Part shown: positions 45,853-59,484 of the stretch, in pieces
Position numbering within the stretch: the first letter of the stretch is position 1
Layout of the letters: each line of letters starts with the position of its first letter
DNA from: Vibrio stylophorae
GTDB lineage: Bacteria > Pseudomonadota > Gammaproteobacteria > Enterobacterales > Vibrionaceae
NCBI RefSeq assembly: GCF_921293875.1
Contig: NZ_CAKLDI010000001.1
Location: forward strand, 2,357,915-2,421,914
Direction: 5' to 3'
Length of the DNA stretch: 64,000 nucleotides
The notes under the pieces: generated by a model
Databases searched by the model: none
What the model saw: the letters and a program-made list of their open reading frames with translations, nothing else
What the model was told of the DNA's origin: nothing
Position numbers and translations under genes: made by a program

Positions 45853-45868
45853 CTGTCTACTTATACAG
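45853..45868 (-). promoter_or_regulatory. LexA (SOS) box ahead of recA
   Basis: CTGTCTACTTATACAG fits CTGT-N8-ACAG; 50 bases upstream of the recA start. Confidence 0.93.
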
Positions 45869-45928
45869 TGTCTAGTCCTGACCGCCTGTTTTTTTCAAAA
45901 TTTGATTGATTCGATATTTTTCAGCAGA

Positions 45929-46411
45929 TTAACTCAACTCTGTGAGTCGTTCACAGCAGCCTGCGATGGCATAGGCAACTGCTTGTTGACGTACTGCTTG
46001 GCGATCGCCAGTAAAGTGCTGACATTGACTTTTCACCCAGCCAGCATGATCAGCCCAGGCAAACCATACGGTGCCCACAGGCTTTTCGTCACTGCCGCCA
46101 CCAGGGCCGGCAATGCCACTAATCGATACCGTGAGTTTTGCATTGGAGTGGGTAATGGCCCCCTGTGCCATTGCACGGACGACGGCATCACTCACCGCGC
46201 CATGGCGACTAATAAGCGCTTCACTCACGCCAAGCATTTGAGTTTTCGCTTCATTGCTATAGGTAACAAACGCGCGATCAAACCAAGCTGAACTTCCTGC
46301 GATATCGGTCAATGCCATGGCGACACCACCACCGGTACATGACTCAGCAGTGGCCATTTGCCATTGCTTAGCCAAAAGTAGCTGCGCCAGCTGTTGTCCT
46401 TGATGATTCAT
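45929..46411 (-). CDS. pncC: nicotinamide-nucleotide amidohydrolase (CinA C-terminal domain)
   Basis: 160 aa, one-domain CinA_C/PncC family, which deamidates NMN for NAD salvage. ATAESCTGGGVAMALTDIAG contains the conserved active-site Ser, GAVSDAVVRAMAQGA and ISGIAGPGGGSDEKPVGTVW are typical. The ATG at 46411 is 9 bases after AAGGAG. Its place before recA is the usual one. Confidence 0.95.
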   Translation of the reverse strand: MNHQGQQLAQLLLAKQWQMATAESCTGGGVAMALTDIAGSSAWFDRAFVTYSNEAKTQMLGVSEALISRHGAVSDAVVRAMAQGAITHSNAKLTVSISGIAGPGGGSDEKPVGTVWFAWADHAGWVKSQCQHFTGDRQAVRQQAVAYAIAGCCERLTELS

Positions 46412-46709
46412 CTCATTCAACTCCTTTTTGCGCTCAGTGTAGCAGCTTCAATTGAAGAAAAAAGACATCCCCTCACTGTTTACAATAAACGCGAGAGAGC
46501 AGTAAAAATTAGGCGCCATTGATTGCTTAAAAATAGCTGAGACATGAAATCTATCGCAGCATTGTCAACGCACTGACACGCAAAAATAGCGCGAGAAAAT
46601 AACGCTTCGCGCATAAAGATTGACCTTTTGAATGACTCGCATTGCTTTCTCTGCCTATCAAAAATATGATGCCTGCAGTCTCTTTGCTTCCAATCGCCGA
46701 GGATTTTTC
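46412..46709. other. gap between pncC and mutS
   Basis: Nearly 300 bases, the promoters of the divergent pncC and mutS genes. A dyad GCGCGA-N12-TCGCGC is visible near 46590-46613, and TTGACC at 46620 could be a -35 element. No gene or known operator is recognised. Confidence 0.4.
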
Positions 46710-49295
46710 GTGCCCAACTCTCGCCCTTTAGAATCACACACCCCAATGATGCAGCAGTACCTTCGCTTAAAAGCGGAGCACCCAGAGATACTGCTGTTTT
46801 ATCGAATGGGCGATTTCTACGAACTCTTCTATGACGATGCCAAACGCGCTTCGCAACTGCTAGATATTTCACTGACTAAACGCGGTCAATCAGCTGGCGA
46901 GCCAATTCCCATGGCCGGCATTCCTTATCATGCCGTCGAAGGCTATCTGGCTAAATTAGTCCAGCAAGGTGAGTCAGTCGCGATTTGTGAACAAATTGGC
47001 GATCCTGCAACGAGTAAAGGCCCCGTCGAGCGCCAAGTAGTCCGTATCGTCACCCCTGGCACAGTAACCGATGAAGCCTTATTGGCAGAGCGTCGTGATA
47101 ACCTGATTGCCGCCATTGTTCAGCAAGGCGAACACTTTGGCTATGCCACCTTAGATCTCACTTCGGGGCGTTTTCTGCTGAGTGAAATGCAAGGAGACGA
47201 GCGCATTCAAGCCGAGCTCGAACGCACTCATCCAGTCGAGCTGCTATTTGCTGAAGATTTAGCCGCTGTTGAATTACTACGCCAACGTGACGGCAATCGT
47301 CGTCGGCCCGTATGGGAATTTGAATACAGCACTGCGCGTAACCAACTTTTACAACAGTTTGGCACCCGTGATTTAGTCGGCTTTGGCGTTGAAGATTATC
47401 GCCTAGGTATTTGTGCGGCTGGCGCCCTATTGCAATATGTCAAAGATACCCAGCGCACAGCACTGCCACACATTCGTAGCCTGCAGCTGGATAGCCAAGA
47501 TCACAGCGTGATCCTCGATGCCGCTACGCGCCGCAATTTGGAGCTTACCCAAAATTTGGCAGGCGGTTATGACAATACCTTAGCATCCGTGCTTGATTGT
47601 ACGGTCACCGCCATGGGTAGTCGTTTGCTTAAACGTTGGATTCATCAACCCATTCGTGCCATTGAACCTCGTCAAAACCGACTTGATGCGATTGCAGAAA
47701 TTAAAGATGGTTTGCACTTTGAGAGTATTCAGCCTGAGCTGAAACCCATTGGCGATATTGAACGTATTCTCGCACGCTTGGCACTACGTTCAGCCCGCCC
47801 TCGTGATTTGGCGCGTTTACGCAGTGCGCTTAATCAACTCCCTGTGCTACAGGACACATTATCAGCACTTGAACATCCACAATTAATGCAACTACGCAGC
47901 GCAGCTCAGCCGATGCCCGCAGTAGCTGAGCTATTAAATCGCGCCATTATCGAAAACCCGCCAGTGGTGATTCGTGACGGCGGCGTGATAGCCCCCGGCT
48001 ATAGCGCGGAGCTTGATGAGTGGCGCGATTTAGCATCAGGTGCCACCGAATTTTTAGAGCGTCTTGAAGTTCGCGAGCGTGAAACGCACCAAATCGATAC
48101 CCTGAAAGTAGGCTTTAACCAAGTGCACGGTTACTACATTCAAGTCAGTCGAGGGCAAAGCCACTTGGTGCCAAGTTACTATGTGCGCCGTCAAACGCTG
48201 AAAAATGCTGAGCGTTATATTATTCCGGAACTCAAAGCTCATGAAGACAAGGTGCTCAACTCAAAGAGTAAAGCCTTGGCCATTGAAAAACAACTTTGGG
48301 ACGCGCTCTTTGATCTACTGATGCCTGAGCTAGAGATGCTACAAAATGCAGCCCATGCCATTGCCGAGCTTGATGTACTTTGTAACCTTGCTGAGCGTGC
48401 GGACCAACTGGGTTATTGTCAACCGACCCTAGTTACAGAGCCGGGTATTCAGATTGAAGCGGGTCGCCACCCTGTGGTTGAACATGTGATGCAAGACCCT
48501 TTTATTGCCAACCCAATTTTGCTCGCACCTGATCGCCGCATGCTGATCATTACCGGCCCTAATATGGGTGGTAAATCAACCTATATGCGACAAACAGCCT
48601 TGATTGCATTGCTGGCTCATATCGGTAGTTTTGTCCCGGCGCAAAGTGCTGTGGTGGGTCCCTTAGATCGCATCTTTACCCGTATTGGCGCATCGGACGA
48701 TCTCGCCTCTGGCCGCTCAACTTTTATGGTCGAAATGACCGAAACTGCGAATATCTTACATAACGCTACCGCACATAGCTTAGTGTTAATGGATGAGATT
48801 GGTCGCGGTACCAGTACCTACGATGGCCTCTCATTGGCTTGGGCAAGCGCGGAATGGCTGGCCAAAGAAATCGGTGCAATGACACTCTTTGCCACCCATT
48901 ATTTTGAACTCACTGAGCTACCACAATTAATGCAGGGTCTTGCAAACGTACACCTGGATGCCGTAGAGCACGATGACACCATCGCCTTTATGCATGCAGT
49001 GCAAGAAGGTGCGGCCAATAAATCCTATGGTCTGGCTGTCGCAGCCCTTGCGGGTGTGCCTAAATCCGTCATTCGCCAAGCGAAAATGAAACTGCATCAA
49101 TTGGAAAATCGTGATTTAGCCGAATTACCAGCGGCGCAATCCAATTTACAACAAGCAAGTTCGCAACCTGTGCAAACCAGCTTATTTGCAGAGCCTTCAG
49201 AGCTTGAAATTGCACTCTCAGCCATTGACCCTAATGAAATGACGCCGCGCCAAGCATTGGATGCGCTGTATCGCCTGAAAAAAATCAGCCTCTGA
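46710..49295 (+). CDS. mutS: DNA mismatch repair protein MutS
   Basis: 861 aa from a GTG. Binds mismatches and recruits MutL. The mismatch motif F-x-E is in [16 protein letters not shown], the connector, lever and clamp domains follow, Walker A is [13 protein letters not shown] near residue 615 and Walker [20 protein letters not shown] at 46710 has GAGG 7 bases upstream and gives [12 protein letters not shown] at the normal distance; an in-frame ATG at 46632 would add 26 residues not found in the family. Confidence 0.97.
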   Translation: MPNSRPLESHTPMMQQYLRLKAEHPEILLFYRMGDFYELFYDDAKRASQLLDISLTKRGQSAGEPIPMAGIPYHAVEGYLAKLVQQGESVAICEQIGDPATSKGPVERQVVRIVTPGTVTDEALLAERRDNLIAAIVQQGEHFGYATLDLTSGRFLLSEMQGDERIQAELERTHPVELLFAEDLAAVELLRQRDGNRRRPVWEFEYSTARNQLLQQFGTRDLVGFGVEDYRLGICAAGALLQYVKDTQRTALPHIRSLQLDSQDHSVILDAATRRNLELTQNLAGGYDNTLASVLDCTVTAMGSRLLKRWIHQPIRAIEPRQNRLDAIAEIKDGLHFESIQPELKPIGDIERILARLALRSARPRDLARLRSALNQLPVLQDTLSALEHPQLMQLRSAAQPMPAVAELLNRAIIENPPVVIRDGGVIAPGYSAELDEWRDLASGATEFLERLEVRERETHQIDTLKVGFNQVHGYYIQVSRGQSHLVPSYYVRRQTLKNAERYIIPELKAHEDKVLNSKSKALAIEKQLWDALFDLLMPELEMLQNAAHAIAELDVLCNLAERADQLGYCQPTLVTEPGIQIEAGRHPVVEHVMQDPFIANPILLAPDRRMLIITGPNMGGKSTYMRQTALIALLAHIGSFVPAQSAVVGPLDRIFTRIGASDDLASGRSTFMVEMTETANILHNATAHSLVLMDEIGRGTSTYDGLSLAWASAEWLAKEIGAMTLFATHYFELTELPQLMQGLANVHLDAVEHDDTIAFMHAVQEGAANKSYGLAVAALAGVPKSVIRQAKMKLHQLENRDLAELPAAQSNLQQASSQPVQTSLFAEPSELEIALSAIDPNEMTPRQALDALYRLKKISL

Positions 49296-49323
49296 ACTCA
49301 TACTTGAATCGAATGACTGAAAG

Positions 49324-49352
49324 CAAAAAGGACGCCAAGGCGTCCTTTTTAT
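49324..49352. terminator. bidirectional terminator between mutS and rpoS
   Basis: GGACGCC (49331-49337) and GGCGTCC (49340-49346) with A and T runs on both sides. Confidence 0.88.
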
Positions 49353-49376
49353 CAATATGAAGCTTTTCATAGGGGC

Positions 49377-50345
49377 TTAAGACATATTGAAAATCGCTTC
49401 AATATTTAATCCCTGATGGGTCAACATATCACGCAAGCGGCGCAAACCTTCAACCTGAATTTGGCGCACACGCTCACGGGTCAATCCAATCTCACGCCCC
49501 ACATCTTCCAATGTTGATGCTTCATAACCTAGCAAGCCAAAACGACGCGCCAATACTTCACGCTGTTTTACATTAAGCTCACCCAACCAAGTGACGATAG
49601 ATTCTTTGATGTCATCATCCTGCGTAACATTCTCAGGACCCGCCTGATTTTCGTCAGGAATAATATCAAGCAGCGCTTTTTCAGTATCGCCACCAATAGG
49701 GTTGTCCACCGAACTGATGCGTTCATTGAGCTTGAGCATCTTGCTGACATCTTCCACTGGCTTATCGAGACTAATCGCAATATCTTCAGCAGTTGGCTCA
49801 TGATCCAGCTTTTGTGATAACTCACGCGCCGTTCGCAAGTAAACATTAAGCTCTTTAACCACATGAATAGGCAAACGAATCGTGCGAGTCTGGTTCATGA
49901 TCGCACGCTCAATGGTTTGACGAATCCACCAAGTGGCATAAGTTGAGAAGCGGAATCCACGCTCCGGATCGAATTTTTCCACCGCGCGAATCAAACCAAG
50001 ATTGCCCTCTTCAACCAGATCAAGCAGTGCCAGACCTCGATTGCTGTATCGGCGAGAGATTTTCACCACCAAACGAAGATTACTTTCAATCATGCGTTTG
50101 CGTGCAATTTCATCACCACGCAAAGCGCGGCGAGCATAGAGCACTTCTTCTTCGGCGGTTAATAGTGGAGAGTAACCAATTTCACCCAGATAAAGCTGAG
50201 TGGCATCCATGGTCTTCGTAGTGAGGGCATCTTGCTGTGCTGATTCCACCTCAGTAGACACTTCCTCTTCCGTATCTAGTTCGATGTCCTCGATATCAAG
50301 TTGCTCGATTGTGTCTAATTGCTTTACTGCGTTACTGCGGCTCAT
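49377..50345 (-). CDS. rpoS: stationary-phase sigma factor RpoS
   Basis: 322 aa. Region 1.2 ([20 protein letters not shown]), region 2 ([40 protein letters not shown]), region 3 and region 4.2 with the helix-turn-helix ([20 protein letters not shown]). The ATG at 50345 follows GGGGAGG; an upstream extension of nine codons is rejected. It is the last gene of the nlpD-rpoS block; a main rpoS promoter inside nlpD is known in relatives and likely here. Confidence 0.98.
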   Translation of the reverse strand: MSRSNAVKQLDTIEQLDIEDIELDTEEEVSTEVESAQQDALTTKTMDATQLYLGEIGYSPLLTAEEEVLYARRALRGDEIARKRMIESNLRLVVKISRRYSNRGLALLDLVEEGNLGLIRAVEKFDPERGFRFSTYATWWIRQTIERAIMNQTRTIRLPIHVVKELNVYLRTARELSQKLDHEPTAEDIAISLDKPVEDVSKMLKLNERISSVDNPIGGDTEKALLDIIPDENQAGPENVTQDDDIKESIVTWLGELNVKQREVLARRFGLLGYEASTLEDVGREIGLTRERVRQIQVEGLRRLRDMLTHQGLNIEAIFNMS

Positions 50346-50419
50346 AGGCGCCTCCCCGTATCCAGATAGCAAGACAATACTGCGAAATTTGTCTCTCTCA
50401 GCCCGCCCTGCGCTATCTG

Positions 50420-51391
50420 TTAAGGTAGGTAACGCTGTGGGTTGACTGATTTTCCCTTGTAGCGAATTTCAAAATGTAAGCGAACATCCTGTGAACCCGA
50501 GCTTCCCATGGTGGCAATCTGCTCACCTGCAGCCACTCGCTGATTTTCCTTCACCAGAATTCGCTCGTTATGGGCATAAGCACTTAAATAATCATCATTG
50601 TGTTTGATAATAATTAAGTTCCCGTAGCCTCGTAATGCATTGCCGGCATATACCACTGCGCCTTTCGCTGTTGCTACAACGGGTTGGCCGCGGCGGCCTG
50701 CAATATCAATTCCTTTGTTCCCCTGTTCAGCATTGGAGAAGCGAACCACCACGCGACCTTTAGTTGGCCAAAGCCAATCGGTCACCTTTCCTGAAACCGC
50801 CGGCTTAGGTGCTGGTTTCGGCTTCATTGGTTTTTTCTCTGCTGCTGTCACCTTCGCCGTAGACTGTGTAGTACTTGGCTTGGGTTTATTGTTAACAGTT
50901 TGTTTATTTTTTGTTTGCTCAGAGTAACGAGTCGGCTTAGGTGAATCAAGACCTAAATTTGAGACAGGTGTCGAGATTACGGAAATTGTCCCTGAGATCG
51001 CTGTTGTTTTCGCAGTTGAACCAACATATTCCGCTACAACTTTTGGATCGGGATAGAAGTTGATCGCAGTGGTTCTAGAAGGAGTAGGATAAACGTACTT
51101 TTTTTGCCAAAGTCGCAGTTTTTGTCCCGGATAGATCGTGTAAGGATATGAAAGATCGTTGTTTTCTATAATTTCTTGCACATCTTTATCTGTGATGTAA
51201 GCAATGAAATAAAGGGTATCTCCCTGATTCACTTCGTAATAGCTACCTCGATAACTACCGCGCTGAAGATCATCATAATTTGGCCCTAAACCAGACACTG
51301 GTGCCGGCGACTGTGCACAGCCCACAAGGCCAGCAATCATACTAGCCAAGCCCAATTGTTTTAGCCAAAAGCGACCCCGATTTCTTTTCAT
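50420..51391 (-). CDS. nlpD: murein hydrolase activator lipoprotein NlpD
   Basis: 323 aa. Lipobox IAGLVGC (Cys near 25), LysM domain ([18 protein letters not shown]...YPGQKLRLW, about residues 50-95), a Thr/Lys/Pro-rich linker and a C-terminal M23 (LytM) domain. The first metal His of M23 enzymes is replaced (NKGIDIA), so like other NlpD/EnvC proteins it should not cut murein itself but activate AmiC for daughter-cell separation. Confidence 0.95.
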   Translation of the reverse strand: MKRNRGRFWLKQLGLASMIAGLVGCAQSPAPVSGLGPNYDDLQRGSYRGSYYEVNQGDTLYFIAYITDKDVQEIIENNDLSYPYTIYPGQKLRLWQKKYVYPTPSRTTAINFYPDPKVVAEYVGSTAKTTAISGTISVISTPVSNLGLDSPKPTRYSEQTKNKQTVNNKPKPSTTQSTAKVTAAEKKPMKPKPAPKPAVSGKVTDWLWPTKGRVVVRFSNAEQGNKGIDIAGRRGQPVVATAKGAVVYAGNALRGYGNLIIIKHNDDYLSAYAHNERILVKENQRVAAGEQIATMGSSGSQDVRLHFEIRYKGKSVNPQRYLP

Positions 51392-51393
51392 AC

Positions 51394-52023
51394 TTACCCC
51401 AGTGCACCCGCAACAAGCGGTACAAAATGCACAGATTCGATCAATTCTGTAACAAATGTGTCACCTGTGCGTGTCATGCGCTTCAATTGTTGCGCATTCT
51501 CACCCTCAGGTAACACCAATACACCACCATCTTTGAGCTGAGCTAAGAGCGCCTGCGGAAGGTAAGCTGCTGCTGCTGTTACCAAAATCGCATCAAATGG
51601 TCCTTTTGAAGCCCAGCCTTCCCAGCCATCCCCATGACGGGTTGAGACATTATGAATATCCAGCTGTTTTAAGCGACGTTTCGCTTGCCATTGTAGCGTC
51701 TTTATTCGCTCAACAGAAAAGACGTGGTTCACCAATTGCGCCAAAACTGCGGTTTGATAGCCTGAGCCAGTTCCGATTTCCAACACAATATCCGTCGGCT
51801 TCAAATTCAAAAGCTGGGTCATTTTCGCCACAATATATGGCTGTGAAATGGTCTGCCCTGAACCAATCGGTAAGGCATTATTTTCATATGCTTGATGGGC
51901 AAATGCTTCGTCAACAAATGACTCTCGCGGAAGATTTGCCATGCTCGCCAACAAGGTTTCATCATGAATCCCTTGGCTACGAAGAAAAGCAAGCAAGCGC
52001 TGCTTATCCCCTGGTACTGCCAT
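51394..52023 (-). CDS. pcm: protein-L-isoaspartate O-methyltransferase
   Basis: 209 aa. Methylates isoaspartyl residues of aged proteins to start their repair. SAM-binding motif [18 protein letters not shown] near residue 80 and [19 protein letters not shown] ahead of it are typical. Two bases separate it from nlpD. Confidence 0.96.
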   Translation of the reverse strand: MAVPGDKQRLLAFLRSQGIHDETLLASMANLPRESFVDEAFAHQAYENNALPIGSGQTISQPYIVAKMTQLLNLKPTDIVLEIGTGSGYQTAVLAQLVNHVFSVERIKTLQWQAKRRLKQLDIHNVSTRHGDGWEGWASKGPFDAILVTAAAAYLPQALLAQLKDGGVLVLPEGENAQQLKRMTRTGDTFVTELIESVHFVPLVAGALG

Positions 52024-52047
52024 GAATGTTCTCTCTTATTGTTGTTT

Positions 52048-52794
52048 TTAATCGAGCCACTGGCGCACATTGGCCATGGCTTGATGTGCTGTTAAATCTA
52101 AATCAAGCGGTGTAATGGATACCCAACCCTGATCGACAGCGTAAAAATCAGTGCCTTCACCCGCATCTTGCCGTCCGCCTGGGGGACCTAACCAATAGAC
52201 GGTGTGTCCACGTGGATCAAGCTGTTTCACCATAGGCTCTGCGCGATGGCGTGCACCCAAGCGGGTCACTTGCATCCCCTGAATTTGCGCCAAAGGCAGA
52301 TCTGGCACATTGACGTTCAAAACTTGCTTTAGCGCCTGCGGATTTTGCAGCCAACGGGTCACCAATTGCGAAGCAATGGCTGCTGCAGTATCAAAATGGT
52401 GTTTGCCCACCAAAGATAAAGCAATGGCTGGACATTGTAGAAAAAAGCCTTCAGTTGCAGCAGCGACAGTGCCGGAATAGAGCACATCTTCCCCCTGATT
52501 GGCACCATGATTAATGCCTGTTAATACTAAATCTGGCGGACTGCTCAGGAGCAATTCATTTAATGCAAAATGCACACAGTCTGTGGGCGTACCTTCCACT
52601 GCATATTGATTCAGCGCCACTTGCCGAACCCGCAGTGGCTGATCTAAGGTCAGTGAATTTGAGGCGCCAGAACGATTACGATCTGGCGCAACAACAGTCA
52701 CACGCGAAACCAAAGGATGGGTTTCAATTGTTTGTGCAAGCGTCTGTAAGCCTTCAGCAAAAATGCCGTCATCATTACTCAGCAGAATATGCAC
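52048..52794 (-). CDS. surE: 5'-nucleotidase/exopolyphosphatase SurE
   Basis: 248 aa from GTG 52794. [14 protein letters not shown] carries the metal-binding Asp pair, [14 protein letters not shown] and [20 protein letters not shown] follow. I prefer the GTG because GGAGG stands 6 bases before it; the ATG at 52800 directly abuts that site. It overlaps the end of truD by 20 bases. Stationary-phase survival function in relatives. Confidence 0.95.
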   Translation of the reverse strand: MHILLSNDDGIFAEGLQTLAQTIETHPLVSRVTVVAPDRNRSGASNSLTLDQPLRVRQVALNQYAVEGTPTDCVHFALNELLLSSPPDLVLTGINHGANQGEDVLYSGTVAAATEGFFLQCPAIALSLVGKHHFDTAAAIASQLVTRWLQNPQALKQVLNVNVPDLPLAQIQGMQVTRLGARHRAEPMVKQLDPRGHTVYWLGPPGGRQDAGEGTDFYAVDQGWVSITPLDLDLTAHQAMANVRQWLD

Positions 52795-53797
52795 GGCCAT
52801 CCTCCGAGGTAAGCTGCGCAAGCTCACGCATCACGGTGGTGGCATAAGCACCCGCAGGCAGCGCAAAGGCAACCAACAGATCGCCCTCTTGCCATGACCA
52901 TTGCATGGCTTGCGGATAAAGTAGCAAGGAACGGCGCTCTTGGCGCATACGGTTATCACGCAGTACCTGTAATAATTCTGGGTACTGATCCAAAATCGCT
53001 TGCTCAAACGCCTGCGCATCCGCTTGCGTTGGTAAGGCGTTATCACCCGCCATTGGGCCAGAAAGCAGCCAATCGGCTGGCATCTCACCTTGCCATGCTT
53101 GCGTTTGACCTTGCGCATCAATCAATAGATCGCCGGTCATTGGCGCTAAATTCATATCCGCAATCAAACGAGCAGAAAGCACTTCATTAAATAGATGACT
53201 ACGTGCGGCTGAAAGATAAAAGCTACGCTTTTTCTTATCACGAACTCGAATTTCACCCGCGCCCCAACGCACGGCTTGCGTCACATTGTTACCATCGTGA
53301 CCAAAACGCTGCTCACCAAAATAATTCGGTACACCTAAATCACGAATTTGGCTTAAGCGAGCATCGAGATCCTCTTTGGCATCAAGCTCAGTCACACGCA
53401 ATTCAAAACGGTTCCCTTGCAGATCGCCAGGACGCAATTTTTTGTTATGACGACGCAGCGCCAGCACTTCTACACCTGGGTGCGTGGCCACAAATTCACT
53501 CAAATCAGGATCAGCTTGTCCTGGTAAATGAACACTCAGCCACTGCTCTGTCACGGCATGACGATCTTTTAAACCCGCCCAGCTGACTTCGCGAGATGAA
53601 ACACCGCAGGCCTTTGCTAACTCATTAGCAACATATTGGGTATTTTCACCGGTTTTGCGAATATGCACCATCAAGTGCTCACCTTCGCCAGTGAACTCGT
53701 AACCCAGTTCTTCAACCACCACAAAATGTTCTGGTTTTGCTTTCAGTTTGCCAGTGCTCTTTGGCTCGCCAAAGCGATAGTGCCATGCTTGTTGCAT
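52775..53797 (-). CDS. truD: tRNA pseudouridine(13) synthase TruD
   Basis: 340 aa. Modifies uridine 13 of tRNA-Glu. [20 protein letters not shown] contains the catalytic Asp (KDRHA), and [17 protein letters not shown] is the second TruD motif. It starts on the last base of the ispF stop (TAATG). Confidence 0.95.
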   Translation of the reverse strand: MQQAWHYRFGEPKSTGKLKAKPEHFVVVEELGYEFTGEGEHLMVHIRKTGENTQYVANELAKACGVSSREVSWAGLKDRHAVTEQWLSVHLPGQADPDLSEFVATHPGVEVLALRRHNKKLRPGDLQGNRFELRVTELDAKEDLDARLSQIRDLGVPNYFGEQRFGHDGNNVTQAVRWGAGEIRVRDKKKRSFYLSAARSHLFNEVLSARLIADMNLAPMTGDLLIDAQGQTQAWQGEMPADWLLSGPMAGDNALPTQADAQAFEQAILDQYPELLQVLRDNRMRQERRSLLLYPQAMQWSWQEGDLLVAFALPAGAYATTVMRELAQLTSEDGRAYSAE

Positions 53798-54282
53798 TAT
53801 TGATTCTCTTGTTTAGGCATTAGCAACACCACAGCTTCTGTGGCGATCCCCTCTTTTCTACCGGTAAAACCCAGCTGCTCAGAGGTGGTTGCTTTGACAT
53901 TAATTTGATCGCGCTCAACGGCTAAATCAAGGGCGATGGTTTGGCACATCTGCTCGATATAGGGTGCCATTTTCGGCGCTTGCGCAATGATGGTGATATC
54001 CGCATTACCAAGCTGGTAGCCTTTTGCTTGCACCAATGCATAAACATGGCGCAGTAAGGCGCGGCTATCTGCCCCTTTAAATTGTGGATCAGTATCAGGA
54101 AAGTGCTTACCGATATCACCGGCCGCTATTGCGCCTAATAGCGCATCACTCAGTGCATGCAGAGCAACATCACCATCAGAATGAGCCAGCAAGCCTTGTT
54201 CATAAGGTATGGCAACACCGCCAATAATCACTGGGCCTTCACCACCAAATTTATGCACATCAAAGCCATGACCAATTCGCAT
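53797..54282 (-). CDS. ispF: 2-C-methyl-D-erythritol 2,4-cyclodiphosphate synthase
   Basis: 161 aa, MEP isoprenoid pathway. [16 protein letters not shown] has the zinc ligands (D8, H10); [21 protein letters not shown] and [17 protein letters not shown] are conserved. Follows ispD by two bases. Confidence 0.97.
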   Translation of the reverse strand: MRIGHGFDVHKFGGEGPVIIGGVAIPYEQGLLAHSDGDVALHALSDALLGAIAAGDIGKHFPDTDPQFKGADSRALLRHVYALVQAKGYQLGNADITIIAQAPKMAPYIEQMCQTIALDLAVERDQINVKATTSEQLGFTGRKEGIATEAVVLLMPKQENQ

Positions 54283-54284
54283 CG

Positions 54285-54986
54285 CTAACTCTCCTGTTGG
54301 GCCCGGCGCATTAGATAAAACTGCGCTAAGGCTAAATCTTCGGGTTGGGTGATCTTGATATTATCGCCGCGTCCAGCTACTAACAGTGGGGCTAGACCAT
54401 TGGCTTCAAATGCTGAAGCTTCATCGGTCAGCTGTAAACCACGCGCTTTCGCTGATTGCATATTGGCAATCAACTGCTTGGCTGGAAACAGCTGCGGCGT
54501 TAAAGCGTGCCATAAACCATTGCGATCCACACTATGATCACTGCACTGCTGGGCGTTAGCACTCTTCATGGTATCGCGCACTGGCATCGCTAGAATCCCA
54601 CCCACAGGATGGTTAGTGGCTTGCTGAATCAGTTGATCAATATCTGCTAAATCTACGCAAGGGCGCGCCGCATCATGCACCAATGCCCAATCATCAGACG
54701 CAAGTTTGGCTAACGCTGCAAGCACCGAATCATCGCGCTCATCACCACCGATGACAGTTTCTACCTGTGGGTGCGCTGAAAGTGGCAAGGTTGCAAAATG
54801 TTGATCATTGGGATGCAAAGCAATCACCACCCGCTCTACGCGTGGGTGGCGCAATAATTGATGCACGGTATGCTCAAGTACGGTCTGCTCACCAATCATT
54901 AAATATTGTTTGGCGATATCCGCACGCATTCGCTGACCGATCCCTGCGGCAGGGACGACAGCAACAATAGAAATGGATTGTGTCAC
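54285..54986 (-). CDS. ispD: 2-C-methyl-D-erythritol 4-phosphate cytidylyltransferase
   Basis: 233 aa. Couples CTP to methylerythritol phosphate. [20 protein letters not shown] is the nucleotide-binding loop, [17 protein letters not shown] the metal site, and [13 protein letters not shown] near the end is conserved. Follows ftsB by six bases. Confidence 0.97.
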   Translation of the reverse strand: MTQSISIVAVVPAAGIGQRMRADIAKQYLMIGEQTVLEHTVHQLLRHPRVERVVIALHPNDQHFATLPLSAHPQVETVIGGDERDDSVLAALAKLASDDWALVHDAARPCVDLADIDQLIQQATNHPVGGILAMPVRDTMKSANAQQCSDHSVDRNGLWHALTPQLFPAKQLIANMQSAKARGLQLTDEASAFEANGLAPLLVAGRGDNIKITQPEDLALAQFYLMRRAQQES

Positions 54987-54992
54987 GGGTAA

Positions 54993-55292
54993 TTACTCGG
55001 CTGTATCATCAAGATGACTTTCAGGCTCAATCACGCGGTAAAAGACTTCATCCGGCTTAATCATGCCAAGCTCATGACGGGCACGCTCTTCAATAGCGGC
55101 ATTGCCTGATTTGAGATCATCAATTTCAGCCCACATTTGTGCGTTGCGCTGTTTTAACGCAACATTAGCTTGCGTCTCATGCGCAATATCTTGCTCAAGC
55201 TGATGATGATCACGCACCCCGTTCTTGCCATAGAGCAAAATACTACTCAGAAGCAATAATATAGCCGCAAAGAATAGGGTCAGCAGTCGCAT
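54993..55292 (-). CDS. ftsB: cell division protein FtsB
   Basis: 99 aa. One N-terminal membrane helix (LLTLFFAAILLLLSSILLYG) followed by a coiled coil (HQLEQDIAHETQANVALKQR...) and the conserved IEERARHELGMIKPDEVFY. Part of the FtsQLB complex that triggers septal wall synthesis. It heads the ftsB-ispD-ispF-truD-surE-pcm-nlpD-rpoS series. Confidence 0.95.
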   Translation of the reverse strand: MRLLTLFFAAILLLLSSILLYGKNGVRDHHQLEQDIAHETQANVALKQRNAQMWAEIDDLKSGNAAIEERARHELGMIKPDEVFYRVIEPESHLDDTAE

Positions 55293-55441
55293 TACTCGTG
55301 TTTACCTTAGGCTTCAAAGCCAACCGTGATTGAACGATAAAACTGAGGGCTAATCCTGCCATAAAGGCAGCATGGGCGCTAGCGTCTATGTCGCACTGGC
55401 GCATCCTCGCTCCATCTCAATTTTATCTTCTGCTGGCAAAA

Positions 55442-55472
55442 ACAAAAACGCCCCGCAAAGCGAGGCGTTTTG
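55442..55472 (-). terminator. terminator after eno
   Basis: ACGCCCCGC and GCGAGGCGT (55448-55456 and 55460-55468), one C-A mismatch, with A run on the left that reads as T on the minus strand. Confidence 0.8.
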
Positions 55473-55504
55473 TTCAGCTAAAAGCTAAGCCATTCAATAA
55501 AGAA

Positions 55505-56827
<1,323 letters not shown>

Positions 56828-56884
56828 TTAAATGTCAAAACTAAAGGGGCGCTGCACCCTTGCAACTGCCCCATATCCTTTTAT

Positions 56885-58600
<1,716 letters not shown>

Positions 58601-58663
58601 CTATCTTGCGACAACGTGAAAACTATCACAGACGCTCAACTAATTTGTTGTGGTATATCAAAT

Positions 58664-59461
58664 TCACTCAGTCTGTTTGACTTTTTGCCAGTACGCTTCA
58701 AGGGTAGCCAAATCACACTGGCTCAGTTCTTTTTTTTCCGCGCGAGCAAAATCCTCAACACCGCGAAAACGTCGCATGAATTTATCATTGGCTTGGCGCA
58801 GTGCCATTTCAGGCTTCACACCCACATGACGGGCTAAATTAACCACTGCAAAAAGGAGATCACCCACCTCTTCTTGCACCTTGTGTGGATTGACTTGCGC
58901 CGCTTCAACCTCGGCCATCACCTCATCAATCTCTTCGCGAACCTTATCCACGACAGGCGGCAGTTGGTCCCAATCAAAGCCCACTTTGGCACAGCGTTTT
59001 TGAATCTTTTCCGCTTGCATCAAGGCAGGAAACTGACGCGGAATATCATCTAATAGATGCACTTGCCCTTTGGCTGCGCGCTCTTTCGCTTTTTCAGCTT
59101 CCCAAATCGGCGACACCGCCTCAGCGGAGCTTGGTGACAATGCAGTATTAGCAAAGACATGGGGATGACGACGCGTGAGCTTCTCTGCCAAATTGGTCAG
59201 AATATCCGCCATCTCAAAGTGACCTTGTTCTTTGCCCATCTGCGCATAAAAGATCACCTGAAATAGCAAATCCCCCAACTCATCTTTGAGCGCAGGCCAA
59301 TCCTGTTTATCGATGGCATCTAGCACCTCGTAGGTTTCTTCGAGGGTATAGGGCGCAATGGATACAAAATCTTGCGCGCAATCCCAAGGACACCCCGATT
59401 GCGGATCGCGCAGCTGCGCCATGATGGACAAAAGGCGCTCTAGGTGTTGCTGCTCACTCAT
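58664..59461 (-). CDS. mazG: nucleoside triphosphate pyrophosphohydrolase MazG
   Basis: 265 aa, two MazG domains. LRDPQSGCPWDCAQDFVSIA and ETYEVLDAIDKQDWPALKDELGDLLFQ carry the EExxE and ExxD metal sites of the first; REEIDEVMAEVEAAQ...EEVGDLLFAVVNLARH those of the second. Degrades NTPs and lowers ppGpp levels in E. coli; it lies directly after relA as in E. coli. Confidence 0.95.
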   Translation of the reverse strand: MSEQQHLERLLSIMAQLRDPQSGCPWDCAQDFVSIAPYTLEETYEVLDAIDKQDWPALKDELGDLLFQVIFYAQMGKEQGHFEMADILTNLAEKLTRRHPHVFANTALSPSSAEAVSPIWEAEKAKERAAKGQVHLLDDIPRQFPALMQAEKIQKRCAKVGFDWDQLPPVVDKVREEIDEVMAEVEAAQVNPHKVQEEVGDLLFAVVNLARHVGVKPEMALRQANDKFMRRFRGVEDFARAEKKELSQCDLATLEAYWQKVKQTE

Positions 59462-59484
59462 ATGATTCGTTCCACAATCTTTGA

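Noticed and set aside
46480-46872. 130-aa minus-strand frame across the mutS start
   Set aside because: Antisense shadow of mutS, with no recognisable domain or ribosome binding site.
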